Origin: Pseudanabaena sp. Chao 1811 | Lineage (GTDB): Bacteria > Cyanobacteriota > Cyanobacteriia > Pseudanabaenales > Pseudanabaenaceae | NCBI RefSeq assembly: GCF_027942295.1 | Contig: NZ_CP101416.1 | Location: 4,512,501-4,576,500, forward strand | DNA: 64,000 bases | Reading direction: 5' to 3' | Part shown: positions 16,005 through 24,731 of the stretch, piece by piece | Numbering within the stretch: the stretch's first letter is position 1 | Layout of the letters: each line of letters starts with the position of its first letter | Notes under the pieces: model-generated | The model's input: the letters and a program-made list of their open reading frames with translations, nothing else | The model's database searches: none | Told to the model about the DNA's origin: nothing | Translations under genes and position numbers: made by a program

Positions 16005-16643
16005 TTAGCGAATTCGTACCAATGCTTCTAGTTCCCTTAGACGACTCTCAGCTAAGCGATCGCGACATTGTCTTACAGTTTGTGATTCTTCACTAAACCG
16101 TAATGATTCAAACTGGCAGTGCTGTACTTGATAGAGTTGCCATTGGCGTTGCCCAGCAGAATTCTGTAAATTTTCCTGCTTCAAAATTGTATACAGCCTT
16201 TGGGCGGTTACATCTGGCGTAAGCTGCGAGTTATTTGTACCCTGTAAGTCGGCAATACGATCATTGGTAACTCTTGCCTGACAGCTTAGGTAAAGTAGCG
16301 GATAAATCGAACCCTTACGAAATGGAGCGGTCAACTCTTGGCAATGACTCTCTCGATAGGAAGTCCAATTTTGTTCTATTAATTTAAGTTGGTTTCGACC
16401 TGCCTCGGATTGGCGACTATAGATCTCTTCATAAATCAGCGATCGCAAAAAATCAGCAGTTTTTGCCCATCGGGAAGCACAGATATTCAGACCAATTTGC
16501 GTTTGGGACTCACAGGCAGGAGCTGCTACACCAAATATTTGCGATTGGGCAATGGTTTCAGCAGTGACAGGGGCGATCGCAAAGCAGGATAATCCCAAGG
16601 TGAGCGTAAGAGAACTTGAAATGGAATTTGAAATTATGTTCAT
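16005..16643 (-). CDS. Exported LprI-like (DUF1311) protein
   Basis: A 212-residue secreted protein. An N-terminal signal peptide (residues 1-30, hydrophobic core TLTLGLSCFAIAPVTA) precedes two copies of an LprI/DUF1311-type helical hairpin. Copy one: CASRWAKTADFLRSLIYEEI then LIEQNWTSYRESHCQ. Copy two: GQRQWQLYQVQHCQFE then RQCRDRLAESRLREL. Paired cysteines in each copy suggest disulfides in the periplasm. LprI homologues are linked to lysozyme inhibition in some bacteria, but this function is not established for cyanobacterial members. Start ATG 16641-16643. A MITE-like element lies 28 bp upstream. Confidence 0.7.
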   Translation of the reverse strand: MNIISNSISSSLTLTLGLSCFAIAPVTAETIAQSQIFGVAAPACESQTQIGLNICASRWAKTADFLRSLIYEEIYSRQSEAGRNQLKLIEQNWTSYRESHCQELTAPFRKGSIYPLLYLSCQARVTNDRIADLQGTNNSQLTPDVTAQRLYTILKQENLQNSAGQRQWQLYQVQHCQFESLRFSEESQTVRQCRDRLAESRLRELEALVRIR

Positions 16644-16671
16644 GACTAGACCATCTTGATTAAGAATTTAC

Positions 16672-16751
16672 TAGGTAGCTAGGGGCAATTAAATATAAAA
16701 CCCCAAATGCACAGCATTTGACTCTGGGTTTGAATTATGCCCAGCTACTTA
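16672..16751. repeat. MITE-like element family 2, copy A (80 bp)
   Basis: The ends are inverted repeats TAGGTAGCTAGGGGCAATTA and, from the right, TAAGTAGCTGGGCATAATTC, each followed within ten bases by AACCC. The centre is a short palindrome AAATGCACAGCATTT. It matches the elements at 50565 and 59529. It abuts the stop codon of the gene at 16752. Confidence 0.75.
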
Positions 16752-17171
16752 TCAAAAACTATTGCCAGCTTTAAATCCGTACCAATCACCAATAATGGGA
16801 TATTCATAAACTTTAGTGCCAAAATGTTGACTTCCATAGGGATTAGGTTGATAAACAAATCCAAAGTAGAAAGAGTCAAACAGAAAGCCATATTGACCAG
16901 TACTAAAGTAAATACCACCACGATTATCGCGATCGCATTCTATGACCTTATAGAAACCTAATTGTTGCTCAGTGGGTTTGCTATTACAGATGGATTTGAG
17001 CTTGTCGGCATCGGCAATTACCGCTTCAAAAGCAGGACGTGATAGGGCAAAAGTAACTGTTTGAGGCAGATTTGTTTTTAATAAAATCGTAGTTAGACCA
17101 ATTGTGATCGCAAAAGCAAGCAATAATCTACGGCGATCGCGTTTAGTTCGCTGAGCAAGCTGAGCAGGCAA
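16752..17171 (-). CDS. Hypothetical protein with one N-terminal membrane segment
   Basis: A 139-residue protein: a basic N-terminus (AQRTKRDRRR), a single hydrophobic helix (LLLAFAITIGLTTILL, residues 16-31) and a roughly 105-residue exported domain with two Cys (SICN and IECD, likely a disulfide) and many aromatic residues (YGFLFDSFYFGFVYQPNPYG). No family was recognised; the composition is that of a small periplasmic domain anchored in the membrane. The only possible start is TTG at 17169-17171, since an in-frame stop lies nine codons upstream, unless translation begins later. The gene ends exactly at the edge of a MITE-like repeat. Confidence 0.55.
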   Translation of the reverse strand: MPAQLAQRTKRDRRRLLLAFAITIGLTTILLKTNLPQTVTFALSRPAFEAVIADADKLKSICNSKPTEQQLGFYKVIECDRDNRGGIYFSTGQYGFLFDSFYFGFVYQPNPYGSQHFGTKVYEYPIIGDWYGFKAGNSF

Positions 17172-17266
17172 AAACTTTTCTCGATTACGGAGTCGGAATC
17201 AGGCTACTTTCTGGGTAGTTCACATTGCTATAGAATACTTAAGCAATTACTTATCGCAATATATCC

Positions 17267-18001
17267 ATGAGTGGAACCAAGCTCTACGAAGGCAAAGCCA
17301 AAATTCTATTTACGACAGATGATCCTGATATTTTGCTGTCACGCTATAAAGATGATGCAACTGCCTTCAATGCTCTTAAAAAAGGGACGATCGCCAACAA
17401 AGGGGAAGTAAACTGCGCGATCGCATCCCATATTTTTCAGTATTTGGAAACTAAAGGTATCGCCACTCATTTCATCAAGCAAATCTCACCTAACGAAATG
17501 CAGGTTGCTGCTGTTAAGATTTTGCCGATCGAAGTGGTGGTAAGGAATATTGCCGCAGGTAGCATTTGCAAACGCCTCGGTATAGAGCAAGGGCAACCCC
17601 TGAAACAACCCCTTGTCGAATTTTTTTATAAAAATGATGAACTTGGCGATCCGCTAATTACCGATGCCCATGTTGCCATGCTTGATCTAGCCACCCCTGA
17701 ACAGGTTGATCAACTCAAGCAACTTGCTCTTAGTATCAATCAGCACCTACAAACATTTTTTGATCAATGCAACCTAATCCTCGTTGATTTTAAAGTGGAA
17801 ATAGGAGTAAATTCCAGTGGTAAGTTGCTACTAGCTGACGAAATTAGCCCCGATACCTGTCGCCTCTGGGACAAAGCGATCGCCGATCCCACCGCCCGTA
17901 TTTTAGACAAAGATCGGTTCCGTCAAGATCTGGGCAATGTTGCTGAAGCCTATCAAGAAGTCCTCAAGCGCGTATTAGAAGCTCAGGCTGCTCTCATTTA
18001 A
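17267..18001 (+). CDS. purC: SAICAR synthetase (purine biosynthesis)
   Basis: A 244-residue phosphoribosylaminoimidazole-succinocarboxamide synthase, which joins CAIR and aspartate with ATP in de novo purine synthesis. Family motifs: LYEGKAKILF near residue 5, DDATAFN near 29, PIEVVVRNIAAGS near 88-100, ITDAHVAMLD near 126, LVDFKVEIG near 168 and DEISPDTCRLWD near 192. Length is usual for the single-domain bacterial enzyme. Cytoplasmic. It is followed 162 bp later by the Omp85 gene, an order seen in other cyanobacteria where purC precedes omp85-lpxC-fabZ-lpxA. Start ATG 17267. Confidence 0.97.
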   Translation: MSGTKLYEGKAKILFTTDDPDILLSRYKDDATAFNALKKGTIANKGEVNCAIASHIFQYLETKGIATHFIKQISPNEMQVAAVKILPIEVVVRNIAAGSICKRLGIEQGQPLKQPLVEFFYKNDELGDPLITDAHVAMLDLATPEQVDQLKQLALSINQHLQTFFDQCNLILVDFKVEIGVNSSGKLLLADEISPDTCRLWDKAIADPTARILDKDRFRQDLGNVAEAYQEVLKRVLEAQAALI

Positions 18002-18163
18002 AGGTATTTATAAAAAAGCTAGATCAGCAATTATTGCTAGCTCTAGCAATATAGGGATGTTGGAAGTTATAGTAATTTATTACTAACTCCAGAAACTTTC
18101 TGTTTACATTTGCTCGTCAATAGTTTCCTGTTAAAAAAATTCTGTAGGTGTTTGGAAGACTCT

Positions 18164-20203
18164 ATGCGTATAAACTTGCTCGTATTCACAGCCATTGCCG
18201 CATCCAGCACATTACTGTCCAATCCCCTGCTGGCAAAGGCTGCCCCTGCACGGCAAGAGATTGCTCAAGCGCCGACTCCGCAGCCCACTACTCCTCCCAC
18301 TACATCCACCCCATCTACACCACCAACTAATACACCGCCTCAGCCAGCTCAGCCAGCTACACCACCTCAACCACCTCAGCCAACTACACCCACCTTTACT
18401 CTCCCATCCAATACTCCTGCCCCAGCACCTGCGGCGGAAGTCCAAGTCCTAGTTGGTGAAGTAGCAATCAAAACACCAGAAGGACAGCCGCCATTACCTC
18501 CTGAGCTTCAGCAAAGGGTTTATGATGCGATCGCCACAAAACCCGGTCGCACCGTTACCAAGACACAACTGCAATCCGATATCAACGCTATATTTGCTAC
18601 AGGTTTCTTCTCAAATGTCCAAGCTGAGCCAGAAGACACAGATATCGGTGTGCGTGTCACCTTCTTTGTCTTACCCAATCCTGTCCTCAAATCCGTCAAT
18701 ACTGAAGGCACAAAAGTATTAGAAGCAGGCGTAATTGATCGAATTTTCGGTTCACAAATTGGCAAGGTTACTAACCTCAAAGATATTCAAACAGGGGTCA
18801 AAGAACTCGAAAAGTATTATCAAGATAAAGGCTATGTACTAGCGCAAATCGTTGATATCAAAGCCACCCCTGAAGGCAATATTAATCTCGTCGTATCAGA
18901 GGGTGTAATCGAAGGTATTAAGGTTGCCTTCATCAACGAAGATGGCAAAACCGTAGATAAAGATGGTAAGCCAGTTACAGGTAATACCCGTGATTTCATC
19001 ATTACCCGTGAATTGACAATTAAAGAAGGTGAAATCTTTAATAAAAATACAGTGCAAGGGGATTTACAAAAGGTCTTTGCGTTAGGACTATTTGAAGATC
19101 TCAATATTGGACTTGCCCCTGGTACTGATCCACGTAAGGTTATCGTGACCGTAAACGTCAAGGAACGGAATACAGGTTCGATCGCTGCGGGTGCAGGCTT
19201 AAGTTCATCAACAGGACTATTTGGTACGGTCAGCTTCCAGCAACAAAACCTTGGTGGTAATAACCAAAAGCTTGGCTTGGATATTCAAGTGGGCGAACGG
19301 GAATTATTATTTGACCTCAACTTTACAGATCCTTGGCTAGCGGGTGACCCCTATCGCACCTCATTTACAGCTAACCTTTTTAACCGCCGTCTATTTAGCT
19401 ATGTTTTCGACAGTCCTGTGGGCATTGGCGCAAATAATGATACTCCTCGGATTAACCGCCTTGGTACAGGTTTTAGCTTTTCGCGCCCCTTAAGCAGTAA
19501 CACGACAGCTTCCCTCGGTTTACGCTACGAGCGAGTCAGCATCACCGATAGTAACAATGCGATCGCCACGGTTGACTCCTTAGGCAATCCGCTGACTTCT
19601 AGTGGTACTGGTCAGGATGACTTACTATTGCTGCAATTTGCCTATGCTAGCGATCAACGCGATAACCCCATTAAGCCCTCCTCTGGTTCCGTATTTCGGA
19701 TTGCAACCGAACAATCAATTCCTATCGGTTTAGGCTCAATTTTCTTAAATCGTGTCAGGGCTAGCTATAGCTACTTTATCCCCGTCAACTTTTTGAACTT
19801 CTCCGAAGGTACACAGGCTCTTGCTTTTAACCTGCAAGCAGGAACCGTCATTGGTACTTTGCCACCCTATGAGGCATTTCAACTCGGTGGTAGCAACTCA
19901 GTACGTGGCTGGGATGAAGGCAAAATCGGTAGTGGTCGCAGCTTTGGTATCTTCTCAGCAGAATATCGCTTCCCTGTGTTCAATATCGTAGGTGGCGTAC
20001 TATTTTTTGACTACGGCACTGATTTAGGCTCGGCATCATCGGTTCCCGGAAATCCCGCAGGAGCGAGAAATAAACCAGGTAGTGGTGCGGGTTATGGCAT
20101 TGGCGTGCGGGTACAGTCACCCCTTGGCGCAATTCGGGTGGACTACGGCTTATCGTCTAACGGTGGCACTCAGTTTAGCTTTGGTCTAGGAGAAAAATTC
20201 TAG
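18164..20203 (+). CDS. Omp85/BamA-family outer membrane assembly protein
   Basis: A 679-residue outer membrane protein that inserts beta-barrels (the BamA/Toc75 relative of cyanobacteria). A signal peptide occupies residues 1-26 (LLVFTAIAASSTLL). A Pro/Thr/Gln-rich linker follows to about residue 88, then three POTRA domains (about 90-345; FFSNVQAEPEDTDIGVRVTF, DKGYVLAQIVDI, FALGLFEDLNIG), then the 16-strand barrel with the conserved GGSNSVRGWDEGKIGSGRS segment and a terminal aromatic strand ending GLGEKF. ATG 18164 is chosen: it starts the signal peptide and has GGAAG nine bases upstream; the TTG upstream is discarded. The lpxC start is two bases after its stop, so these genes are one operon. 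Confidence 0.93.
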   Translation: MRINLLVFTAIAASSTLLSNPLLAKAAPARQEIAQAPTPQPTTPPTTSTPSTPPTNTPPQPAQPATPPQPPQPTTPTFTLPSNTPAPAPAAEVQVLVGEVAIKTPEGQPPLPPELQQRVYDAIATKPGRTVTKTQLQSDINAIFATGFFSNVQAEPEDTDIGVRVTFFVLPNPVLKSVNTEGTKVLEAGVIDRIFGSQIGKVTNLKDIQTGVKELEKYYQDKGYVLAQIVDIKATPEGNINLVVSEGVIEGIKVAFINEDGKTVDKDGKPVTGNTRDFIITRELTIKEGEIFNKNTVQGDLQKVFALGLFEDLNIGLAPGTDPRKVIVTVNVKERNTGSIAAGAGLSSSTGLFGTVSFQQQNLGGNNQKLGLDIQVGERELLFDLNFTDPWLAGDPYRTSFTANLFNRRLFSYVFDSPVGIGANNDTPRINRLGTGFSFSRPLSSNTTASLGLRYERVSITDSNNAIATVDSLGNPLTSSGTGQDDLLLLQFAYASDQRDNPIKPSSGSVFRIATEQSIPIGLGSIFLNRVRASYSYFIPVNFLNFSEGTQALAFNLQAGTVIGTLPPYEAFQLGGSNSVRGWDEGKIGSGRSFGIFSAEYRFPVFNIVGGVLFFDYGTDLGSASSVPGNPAGARNKPGSGAGYGIGVRVQSPLGAIRVDYGLSSNGGTQFSFGLGEKF

Positions 20204-20205
20204 CC

Positions 20206-21045
20206 ATGCTTTACCAACAGACGATCGCGACCCCATTTTCATTGTCGGGGATTGGGCTGCATAGCGGTGAGCAGGTTTCTGTGACTGTAAAGCCTGCTCC
20301 CATAGATTCAGGACGCTATTTTATCTACGGCGATACCAAAATTCCTGCGGATACGACAGTAGTTAAGGCATCGCAGCTCTCCACTGAGTTACGTCACAAT
20401 GGCACAGGGGTTCGTACCGTTGAGCATTTGCTCTCCGCCTTATTTGGTATGGGTGTGCATAATGCCTGTATTGAAATGTCGAGCGCAGAGTTACCAATTC
20501 TTGACGGTTCGGCTTTGCCTTGGGTGGAAGCGATCGCCAAAGTTGGGATTAAAACACAGATAGAGGGTGATCGCTGGATTCCGTTAAAAGAAGCAGTCAC
20601 AGTTGCTAGAGGTGATAGCTTTGTGACCGCAATTCCTGCGGATACCTTGCGTTTTACCTATGGGGTCGATTATCCAAGTAAGGCAATTGGGGAGCAATGG
20701 TTTAGCTGGTCGCCTGCGATCACAGACTTTAGCGAAAAATTTGCGACAGAAATTGCCCCCGCCCGAACTTTTACCCTCGCTGCCTATATCGATCAAGCTC
20801 GTGCCGCAGGGCTAATCAAGGGTGGTAGTCTAGACAATGCGATCGTTTGTGATGAGGAGCGCTGGATTAATCCACCCCTACGTTTTGACAATGAACCCTG
20901 TCGTCATAAACTTTTAGATCTCATTGGTGACATAAGCTTGCTAGGATTTTTACCTAGGGCGCATATTCTTGCCTACAAAGCAAGTCATAACCTTCATGCT
21001 GAATTTGCGCTAGCGATCGCCCAAAAGCAAATCTCTGAAATTTAG
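20206..21045 (+). CDS. lpxC: UDP-3-O-acyl-N-acetylglucosamine deacetylase LpxC
   Basis: A 279-residue zinc amidase catalysing the committed step of lipid A synthesis. Motifs: SGIGLHSGEQVSVTVKPA at residues 8-25, GVRTVEHLLSALFGMGVHNA with the first zinc His near 69, LPILDGSALPWVEAI, and RHKLLDLIGDISLLG near 237-251 supplying the second His and the Asp. The late FLPRAHILAYKASHNLH contains the catalytic His. The length is shorter than the E. coli enzyme (about 305) but usual for cyanobacteria. It is translationally close to omp85 (2 bp gap) and 54 bp before fabZ. Confidence 0.96.
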   Translation: MLYQQTIATPFSLSGIGLHSGEQVSVTVKPAPIDSGRYFIYGDTKIPADTTVVKASQLSTELRHNGTGVRTVEHLLSALFGMGVHNACIEMSSAELPILDGSALPWVEAIAKVGIKTQIEGDRWIPLKEAVTVARGDSFVTAIPADTLRFTYGVDYPSKAIGEQWFSWSPAITDFSEKFATEIAPARTFTLAAYIDQARAAGLIKGGSLDNAIVCDEERWINPPLRFDNEPCRHKLLDLIGDISLLGFLPRAHILAYKASHNLHAEFALAIAQKQISEI

Positions 21046-21099
21046 AGATAGAGCTGCTGCCCACCTAGCCCTCAAATACCGCCAAATTAATACCTAAAT

Positions 21100-21618
21100 A
21101 TGTCCACCTTGACCGAAGACACAAAGACAAATAGTACCGATCAAAGCCCTGAGCCTAGTGCCGATCCTGCCAATAGCGCTCCTAGTCAAATTTTGATGAT
21201 CGAAGATATTCAGAAATTATTACCCCACCGTTATCCATTTCTGCTAGTCGATCGCATTATTGAGTTTGTTCCCAACAAATCTGCAACAGGCATTAAAAAT
21301 GTCACCTTTAATGAACCTTTCTTTCAAGGGCATTTCCCCAATCATCCGATTATGCCGGGGGTATTGATTGTGGAAGCAATGGCACAGGTAGGCGGTATAG
21401 TGCTGAGACATTTACCTGGGATGGAAGATCAACTGTCACTCTTTGCGGGTATTGATAAAGTGCGCTTTCGTCGCCCCGTTGTACCTGGTGATCGCTTGAC
21501 TATCACCACCGAATTACTAGTGGCGCGTAAGCGCTTTGGTAAGATGCAGGGACGAGCAGAAGTCGATGGTCAACTCGCCTGTGAGGGTGAATTGATGTTT
21601 TCATTAGTTAATCTCTAA
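21100..21618 (+). CDS. fabZ: 3-hydroxyacyl-[ACP] dehydratase FabZ
   Basis: A 172-residue hot-dog-fold dehydratase of fatty acid elongation. The catalytic His and Glu are in [20 protein letters not shown] (residues 77-96), preceded by [13 protein letters not shown]. Residues 1-28 form a Ser/Thr/Pro-rich tail that adds about 25 residues to the usual length; a later ATG (21196, [13 protein letters not shown]) would give a standard-length enzyme. It supplies hydroxyacyl-ACP balance for lipid A acylation in the lpxC-fabZ-lpxA group. Confidence 0.95.
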   Translation: MSTLTEDTKTNSTDQSPEPSADPANSAPSQILMIEDIQKLLPHRYPFLLVDRIIEFVPNKSATGIKNVTFNEPFFQGHFPNHPIMPGVLIVEAMAQVGGIVLRHLPGMEDQLSLFAGIDKVRFRRPVVPGDRLTITTELLVARKRFGKMQGRAEVDGQLACEGELMFSLVNL

Positions 21619-21727
21619 ATTTTATAGGGTGTGCCAAGCGCCCTCCAAAATTATCATTTGTTATCTGGCGATCCAAGCGATCGCAAACCAAGCGATCTAT
21701 CTTAGTATCAAGCGAGCCAAACTTTTT

Positions 21728-22546
21728 ATGCCTGTGTCTCATGCGCCTGTGTCTGAATTTATTCACCCGACAGCCATAGTGCATCCTGATGCCCAACTCC
21801 ATCCGACCGTCAAAGTTGGAGCTTATGCCGTCATCGGTGAGCAGGTGAAAATTGGCGCTCATACTGTCATTGGACATCATGCCATTGTCGAGGGGCGTAC
21901 CGAAATCGGCGATCGCAACCAAATTTACCCAGGAGCAGCGATCGGTCTCGATTCTCAAGATTTGAAATACTCAGGAGCCGATAGTCTTGTCCAGATCGGT
22001 AATGACAATCGGATCCGTGAATATGTAACCATTAATCGCGCCAATGAAGCCGATGAGATTACCCGTATTGGTAGTGGTAATTTGTTGATGGCCTATGTCC
22101 ATGTCGGACATAACTGCGAAATCGAAGACCGCGTGATTATTGCTAATGGTGTAGCTTTAGCGGGGCATGTTCATATAGAGTCCTATGCCAGACTTAGTGG
22201 TGTGCTAGGTGTACATCAGTTTGTCCGCATTGGTCGTCTGTCAATGGTGGGCGGTATGAGCCGAATTGAGCGTGATGTGCCTCCCTATATATTGGTTGAA
22301 GGCAATCCATCCCGTGTGCGTACCCTCAATCGCGTGGGTATTGATCGCGCTGGGCTAGATACGGAAACTCAGCAATTGCTGAAGGGGGCATTTCGATTGC
22401 TCTATCGTCAAGATTTGACATTAGTGGAAGCTCTCGAAAAATTAGTTACCTTTGCTGATAATCCCCATGTGCAGCATTTGCGCCAATTTCTACAGGATTC
22501 GATCACTTTGTCTCATCGACGAGGGCCTATTCCTAGCCGAGTTTAA
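21728..22546 (+). CDS. lpxA: Acyl-[ACP]-UDP-N-acetylglucosamine O-acyltransferase LpxA
   Basis: A 272-residue left-handed beta-helix acyltransferase, first step of lipid A synthesis. The N-terminal two thirds are hexapeptide repeats (IHPTAIVHPDAQLHPTVKVG and so on), with the catalytic His in MAYVHVGHNCEIEDRV and the LpxA-specific GVLGVHQFVRIGRLSMVGG. The C-terminal helical part begins near VEGNPSRVRTLNRVG. ATG 21728 gives the family length; the open frame upstream from GTG 21629 would add 33 unlike residues. It ends the omp85-lpxC-fabZ-lpxA run. The usual next gene, lpxB, is not in the window. Confidence 0.95.
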   Translation: MPVSHAPVSEFIHPTAIVHPDAQLHPTVKVGAYAVIGEQVKIGAHTVIGHHAIVEGRTEIGDRNQIYPGAAIGLDSQDLKYSGADSLVQIGNDNRIREYVTINRANEADEITRIGSGNLLMAYVHVGHNCEIEDRVIIANGVALAGHVHIESYARLSGVLGVHQFVRIGRLSMVGGMSRIERDVPPYILVEGNPSRVRTLNRVGIDRAGLDTETQQLLKGAFRLLYRQDLTLVEALEKLVTFADNPHVQHLRQFLQDSITLSHRRGPIPSRV

Positions 22547-22549
22547 GCT

Positions 22550-22582
22550 AAAAAAAGGGCGTGCAAAGCACGCCCTTTTTTT
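22550..22582. terminator. Terminator of the lpx operon
   Basis: AAAAAAAGGGCGTGC-AAA-GCACGCCCTTTTTTT, a 15-bp perfect stem, three bases after the lpxA stop, ending in seven Ts. It confirms that lpxB is not cotranscribed here. Confidence 0.88.
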
Positions 22583-22794
22583 GGGAGTTTTGCGATCGCC
22601 AATACATACAAGTGGGTATCCTTTGATCTATGAAGAGTATAGAAAAAGCACTATCTTCTGGCTGTATCCGTAATCTCATACATAAGGATGAATAATGTAC
22701 TTTTTGACACTCTATTTAAAGTAATTATGTTAAGATTAGTAACGTAAATGCTTTAAACGTACATAACTCTGATTAAAGAGAGCGTTTGGTGAAC

Positions 22795-23124
22795 ATGTCA
22801 AGTATTAATAGCACTGGATTTGGCGGGGAAAACCCATATCTCGGAAGTTCTCAATCTCAAGTATCCTTCGATATCCTCAAACCTTTACGCAAGAAACTCG
22901 ATAGCTTTGAAATTCAGAAATCACAGACTGCCCATTTCATTGCCAAGCTAATTCCTGCTCAATGTCCCTTTGAGCGTACGGTTAAAATCTTTGGTCATAC
23001 CTTGATCCATATTCCACCCCTTTGTAAGCTTAATCCCCTATATGACGAATTTGTCTATCTCAGATTTCGTGCCCTCTGCTTTTTAGCCGATCGCTGTGGT
23101 GAAGATATAAGTGCTTACTGTTAG
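22795..23124 (+). CDS. Mo-dependent nitrogenase C-terminal domain (Mo-nitro_C) protein
   Basis: A 109-residue soluble protein matching the cyanobacterial family called Mo-dependent nitrogenase C-terminus. The typical core is seen in order: FIAKLIPAQCPFERTVKIFG (residues 43-62), HIPPLCKLNPLYDEFVYLRF and RALCFLADRCGEDISAYC at the C-terminus, with three conserved Cys. Despite its name the family is common in cyanobacteria without nitrogenase, so it does not show nitrogen fixation. ATG 22795 is preferred; TTG 22786 and GTG 22789 are in-frame alternatives, and AAAGAGAG lies upstream. Confidence 0.8.
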   Translation: MSSINSTGFGGENPYLGSSQSQVSFDILKPLRKKLDSFEIQKSQTAHFIAKLIPAQCPFERTVKIFGHTLIHIPPLCKLNPLYDEFVYLRFRALCFLADRCGEDISAYC

Positions 23125-23210
23125 CAAAAAGAGGGTTGGCAAGCAACCCTTGTTTAGTGAATTCTGAGCGCTACCATTAAAAGACAAACCCTTATCTAGC
23201 AATGGTTTTG

Positions 23211-23322
23211 GCAGAGGGTTTGCGTAACAAAGCATCTCTCAAAGCCCAAAAGTAAAAGCCTTGCGTAGCAAGGCTTTTACTTTTGGGCTTTAAAATTTGC
23301 CAGCTTAAACCGAACTGACGTT
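23211..23322. repeat. MITE-like element family 1, copy B (left end eroded)
   Basis: The right end reads inward AACGTCAGTTCGGTTTAAGC, followed by TGGCAAATTTTAAAGCCC, like copy C. The AAAAGTAAAAGCCTTGCGTAGCAAGG palindrome (in two halves) is intact. The left hairpin (GAGGGTTTGCGTAACAAAGC) has decayed and no left terminal repeat is recognisable. Confidence 0.7.
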
Positions 23323-23349
23323 AAAACAAATCTTTTGGTTACAACACCT

Positions 23350-23392
23350 AAAAAATAAATGATGTAAGCTTAGCTTATGTCATTTATTTTTT
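23350..23392. other. AT-rich inverted repeat upstream of the 23412 gene
   Basis: AAAAAATAAATGA (23350-23362) pairs with TCATTTATTTTTT (23380-23392), with a nearly palindromic TAAGCTTAGCTTA centre. It lies 20 bp before the start codon, so it may be an attenuator or an upstream terminator. Confidence 0.5.
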
Positions 23393-23411
23393 GTAGTTAA
23401 GAGTGTGAATT

Positions 23412-24680
23412 ATGCAGAAAAAAGTGCAATGGCTATGGCGATCGCTGATCGCTTTTTTTATTGCGGGTTTAGTTATTTTCTCCACGATCGCATTGCAACC
23501 TAGTAACGCAGCGATCGCCCCATTGCCCGATCCTTACCTTACCTCTGGAAAACTTGCAGAAGGTGAAAAAGCTCTCAGTGAATACTTACAAGCTAATCCC
23601 AAGGACGACAAAACTCGTTTTGGACTAGGTGTAATCCAATTAATGCGTGGAACTGAGCGATTGATGCAATCGCTCTATCGCTATGGCATGAGCCAAAGTC
23701 CCTTGTCTAATTCAATCCCTTTTGTGCGTTTGCCAATTCCTCAAAACCCTAAACCAGACACCATCACCTATGATGCTCTACAACAGGTGTTTCAAGGATG
23801 GATTGATGACTTGTCTACAGTTCGCAGTACCCTTGAGCCAATTCAGGATCAGAATCTAAAACTTGCTCTAAGACTAGGTTTAATTCGTCTAGATTTTAAT
23901 GGTGATGGCAAATCTGATGATACAGAAATGCTGTGGCAAGTTTTTAATGCCGTCACAGGCATGGAAGTTACCGAAAAAGACGCGCAGCAATTTTTAATTG
24001 CCTTTGATCATGGCGATGCCCTATGGCTACAAGGCTATACCCATGTTTTGGGTGCGATCGCTGAGTTTTTACGTGCCTACGATAGCCATGAGCTATTTGC
24101 TGCTTGTGCACATCTATTCTTTCAAAATGTCGATACTCCCCATAAGTTTTTACTCACTAGCCGCCGCAAATCTCCCGAAGACTATAGTAATAATTTTGAA
24201 TTTTTTGACTTAATTGCCGCAATTCACCTTTCTAAGTTTCCACTGATAGAACCGCAACGAATGACGACCGTTCTCAATCACATGAAATCTGTAATTCGCC
24301 TCAGTCGAGAATCATGGAAATCAATTCTTGCCGAAACTGATCGCGATCGCGAATGGCTTCCTAATCCTAAACAAACTTCAGTCATTCCCAATGTCCGTGT
24401 TACCAATGAAATGCTCAAATCTTGGTTCAAATCTCTCGATGAAACTGGCTTGATTTTAGAAGGCAAGAAGAATCTTCCATTCTGGCGTGATTCCAAATTA
24501 ACTATTAATTTTGCCAAAGTTTTTACTGAACCTCGCGCTTTTGATCTGGTGTCATGGGTTCAAGGTACTGCGGCAACACCCTATCTTGAAAAAGGTAAAG
24601 TAACTGACATTCGTGTGTGGAATGAAATGCTCGATGCGTTTGGAGCCAATCTATTTAACTTTGTAGTTTGGTTTAATTGA
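23412..24680 (+). CDS. Exported helical-repeat protein of unknown function
   Basis: A 422-residue protein with a signal peptide (residues 1-34: MQKKVQWLWRSLIAFF then hydrophobic core, cleavage near SNAA). The mature part begins with one TPR-like pair (LTSGKLAEGEKALSEYLQAN / DDKTRFGLGVIQLMRGTERL) and continues mostly helical. LDFNGDGKSDDTE near residues 158-170 has EF-hand or dockerin-like D-x-N-x-D-G spacing and may bind calcium. No enzymatic motif was recognised. It is a stand-alone gene between an inverted repeat and a bidirectional terminator. I do not assign a function; a periplasmic location is inferred. Confidence 0.65.
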   Translation: MQKKVQWLWRSLIAFFIAGLVIFSTIALQPSNAAIAPLPDPYLTSGKLAEGEKALSEYLQANPKDDKTRFGLGVIQLMRGTERLMQSLYRYGMSQSPLSNSIPFVRLPIPQNPKPDTITYDALQQVFQGWIDDLSTVRSTLEPIQDQNLKLALRLGLIRLDFNGDGKSDDTEMLWQVFNAVTGMEVTEKDAQQFLIAFDHGDALWLQGYTHVLGAIAEFLRAYDSHELFAACAHLFFQNVDTPHKFLLTSRRKSPEDYSNNFEFFDLIAAIHLSKFPLIEPQRMTTVLNHMKSVIRLSRESWKSILAETDRDREWLPNPKQTSVIPNVRVTNEMLKSWFKSLDETGLILEGKKNLPFWRDSKLTINFAKVFTEPRAFDLVSWVQGTAATPYLEKGKVTDIRVWNEMLDAFGANLFNFVVWFN

Positions 24681-24688
24681 TATAACTC

Positions 24689-24727
24689 TTTTTAGAAGAG
24701 CGACCCGAAGGGTCACTCTTCTAAAAA
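24689..24727. terminator. Bidirectional hairpin between convergent genes
   Basis: TTTTTAGAAGAGCGACCC (24689-24706) pairs with 24710-24727 with a single mismatch, loop GAA. It serves the gene at 23412 and the convergent glycosyltransferase. Confidence 0.75.
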
Positions 24728-24731
24728 GAAA

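Noticed and set aside
22795-23124. Evidence for nitrogen fixation from the Mo-nitro_C protein
   Set aside because: The family name is historical and the domain is widespread in cyanobacteria without nitrogenase; no nif gene is in the window.
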